Assembly: GCF_026788005.1 (NCBI RefSeq)
Contig: NZ_JABEPE010000005.1
Coordinates: 124,001-188,000 of the forward strand
Source of the DNA: Alteromonas sp. a30
GTDB taxonomy: Bacteria > Pseudomonadota > Gammaproteobacteria > Enterobacterales > Alteromonadaceae
DNA length: 64,000 nt
Direction: 5' to 3'
Positions 63,652 through 64,000 of this stretch are shown here, in pieces. A program made the translations under genes and the position numbers. Below the pieces are notes generated by a model that had not been told where the DNA came from, did not search any database, and was given only the letters and a program-made list of their open reading frames with translations. Each line of letters begins with the position of its first letter. The first letter of the stretch is position 1.

Positions 63652-64000
63652 ATGAGTACGGCTAACACAATCAACTTTTTTGCGGTCCCTTACGCTGGCG
63701 GCATTGCCGAATCCACTTATGGAAAGTGGCAGGTGCCATTAGGTGATCGTTTCAAAGTCATTCCGTTAGAGCCGGCGGGTCATGGAAGACGCATGAATGA
63801 GCCGTTCACCGATTCCATGCAAGCCACCGTTGATGATTTATTCCCACGCATTAAACCTTTGATTGAGCAAGGGACACCTTGGGTTATTTATGGTCATAGT
63901 ATGGGAACCATTATCGCCTATGAGCTAATTCGTCGCGTTATTGACGAAGGACTACCGCAACCTTTAGGACTCTATATTTCGGGCAGAAATGGCCCAGAGC
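63652..64000 (+). CDS. Type II thioesterase (alpha/beta hydrolase), 5' part
   Basis: The first 116 codons are visible; the gene runs off the window. AGGAAG precedes the ATG. FFAVPYAGG near the N-terminus, EPAGHGRR and nucleophile Ser83 in YGHSMGTIIAYEL are hallmarks of GrsT/RifR-type external thioesterases of PKS and NRPS clusters. These remove mis-primed acyl groups from carrier proteins. Because no megaenzyme in the window ends in a thioesterase domain, a direct part in release cannot be excluded. Confidence 0.9.
   Translation, partial: MSTANTINFFAVPYAGGIAESTYGKWQVPLGDRFKVIPLEPAGHGRRMNEPFTDSMQATVDDLFPRIKPLIEQGTPWVIYGHSMGTIIAYELIRRVIDEGLPQPLGLYISGRNGPE

Overview
The window comes from a gammaproteobacterium, probably a marine Alteromonadales-like one. 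A gltX gene lies between a minus-strand tRNA-Ala(GGC)/tRNA-Glu(TTC) cluster and a plus-strand tRNA-Val(TAC) cluster. This recalls the alaW/alaX-gltX-valUXY order of Escherichia coli. The small genes around it (tesA, dusC, arfB, GST, paired amidohydrolases, CPBP protease) fit that group. Most of the first 13 kb is ordinary chromosome.

Region 1 (1-10700) holds housekeeping and accessory genes, mostly on the minus strand: the 3' end of tesA, a DUF2721 membrane protein, a small Gln-rich protein, a CPBP protease, a lipoprotein, two tandem amidohydrolases (the downstream one lacks the usual metal-binding HxH), dusC, a flavin/iron-sulfur fusion oxidoreductase, a glutathione S-transferase and arfB. 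Region 2 (10780-13690) is the tRNA/gltX locus. It has four tRNA-Glu genes, two of them in a perfect 146-bp tandem duplication, one tRNA-Ala, gltX and three tRNA-Val genes behind a strong promoter. Region 3 (13686-14993) is 1.3 kb of AT-rich DNA with no convincing gene. It contains three copies of a LacI-operator-like 9-mer.

Region 4 (14994 to beyond 64000) is one very long plus-strand gene set for a hybrid polyketide/non-ribosomal lipopeptide. Four small genes match the FkbK/H/J/I set, which makes hydroxymalonyl- or methoxymalonyl-ACP. A 3591-residue starter protein (FAAL-ACP-KS-AT-ACP-aminotransferase-C-A-PCP) has the logic of iturin/mycosubtilin synthetases and should build a beta-amino fatty acid and join it to an amino acid, probably Gly. 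Then come a free-standing acyltransferase, two AT-less PKS modules (KS-DH-KR-ACP), a KS-ACP-C-A-PCP-E protein, a C-A-PCP protein with a clear valine code, and a terminal KS-AT-MT-ACP-C-like protein. Thus cis-AT and trans-AT modules are mixed in one assembly line.

The cluster continues with a LolCDE-like ABC transporter (two permeases and an ATPase), a LolA-like periplasmic lipid-binding protein, an outer-membrane beta-barrel protein and the start of a type II thioesterase. These are plausibly an export route across both membranes plus an editing enzyme. The predicted product order is fatty acyl, C2 unit made into a beta-amine, Gly-like residue, two reduced C2 units, one unreduced C2 unit, a D-hydrophobic residue, Val, and a methylated C2 unit, with release by an unusual terminal condensation-like domain. 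The product identity is inferred; I do not recognise this exact cluster. No integrase, transposase, CRISPR array, phosphopantetheinyl transferase or pathway regulator was seen.
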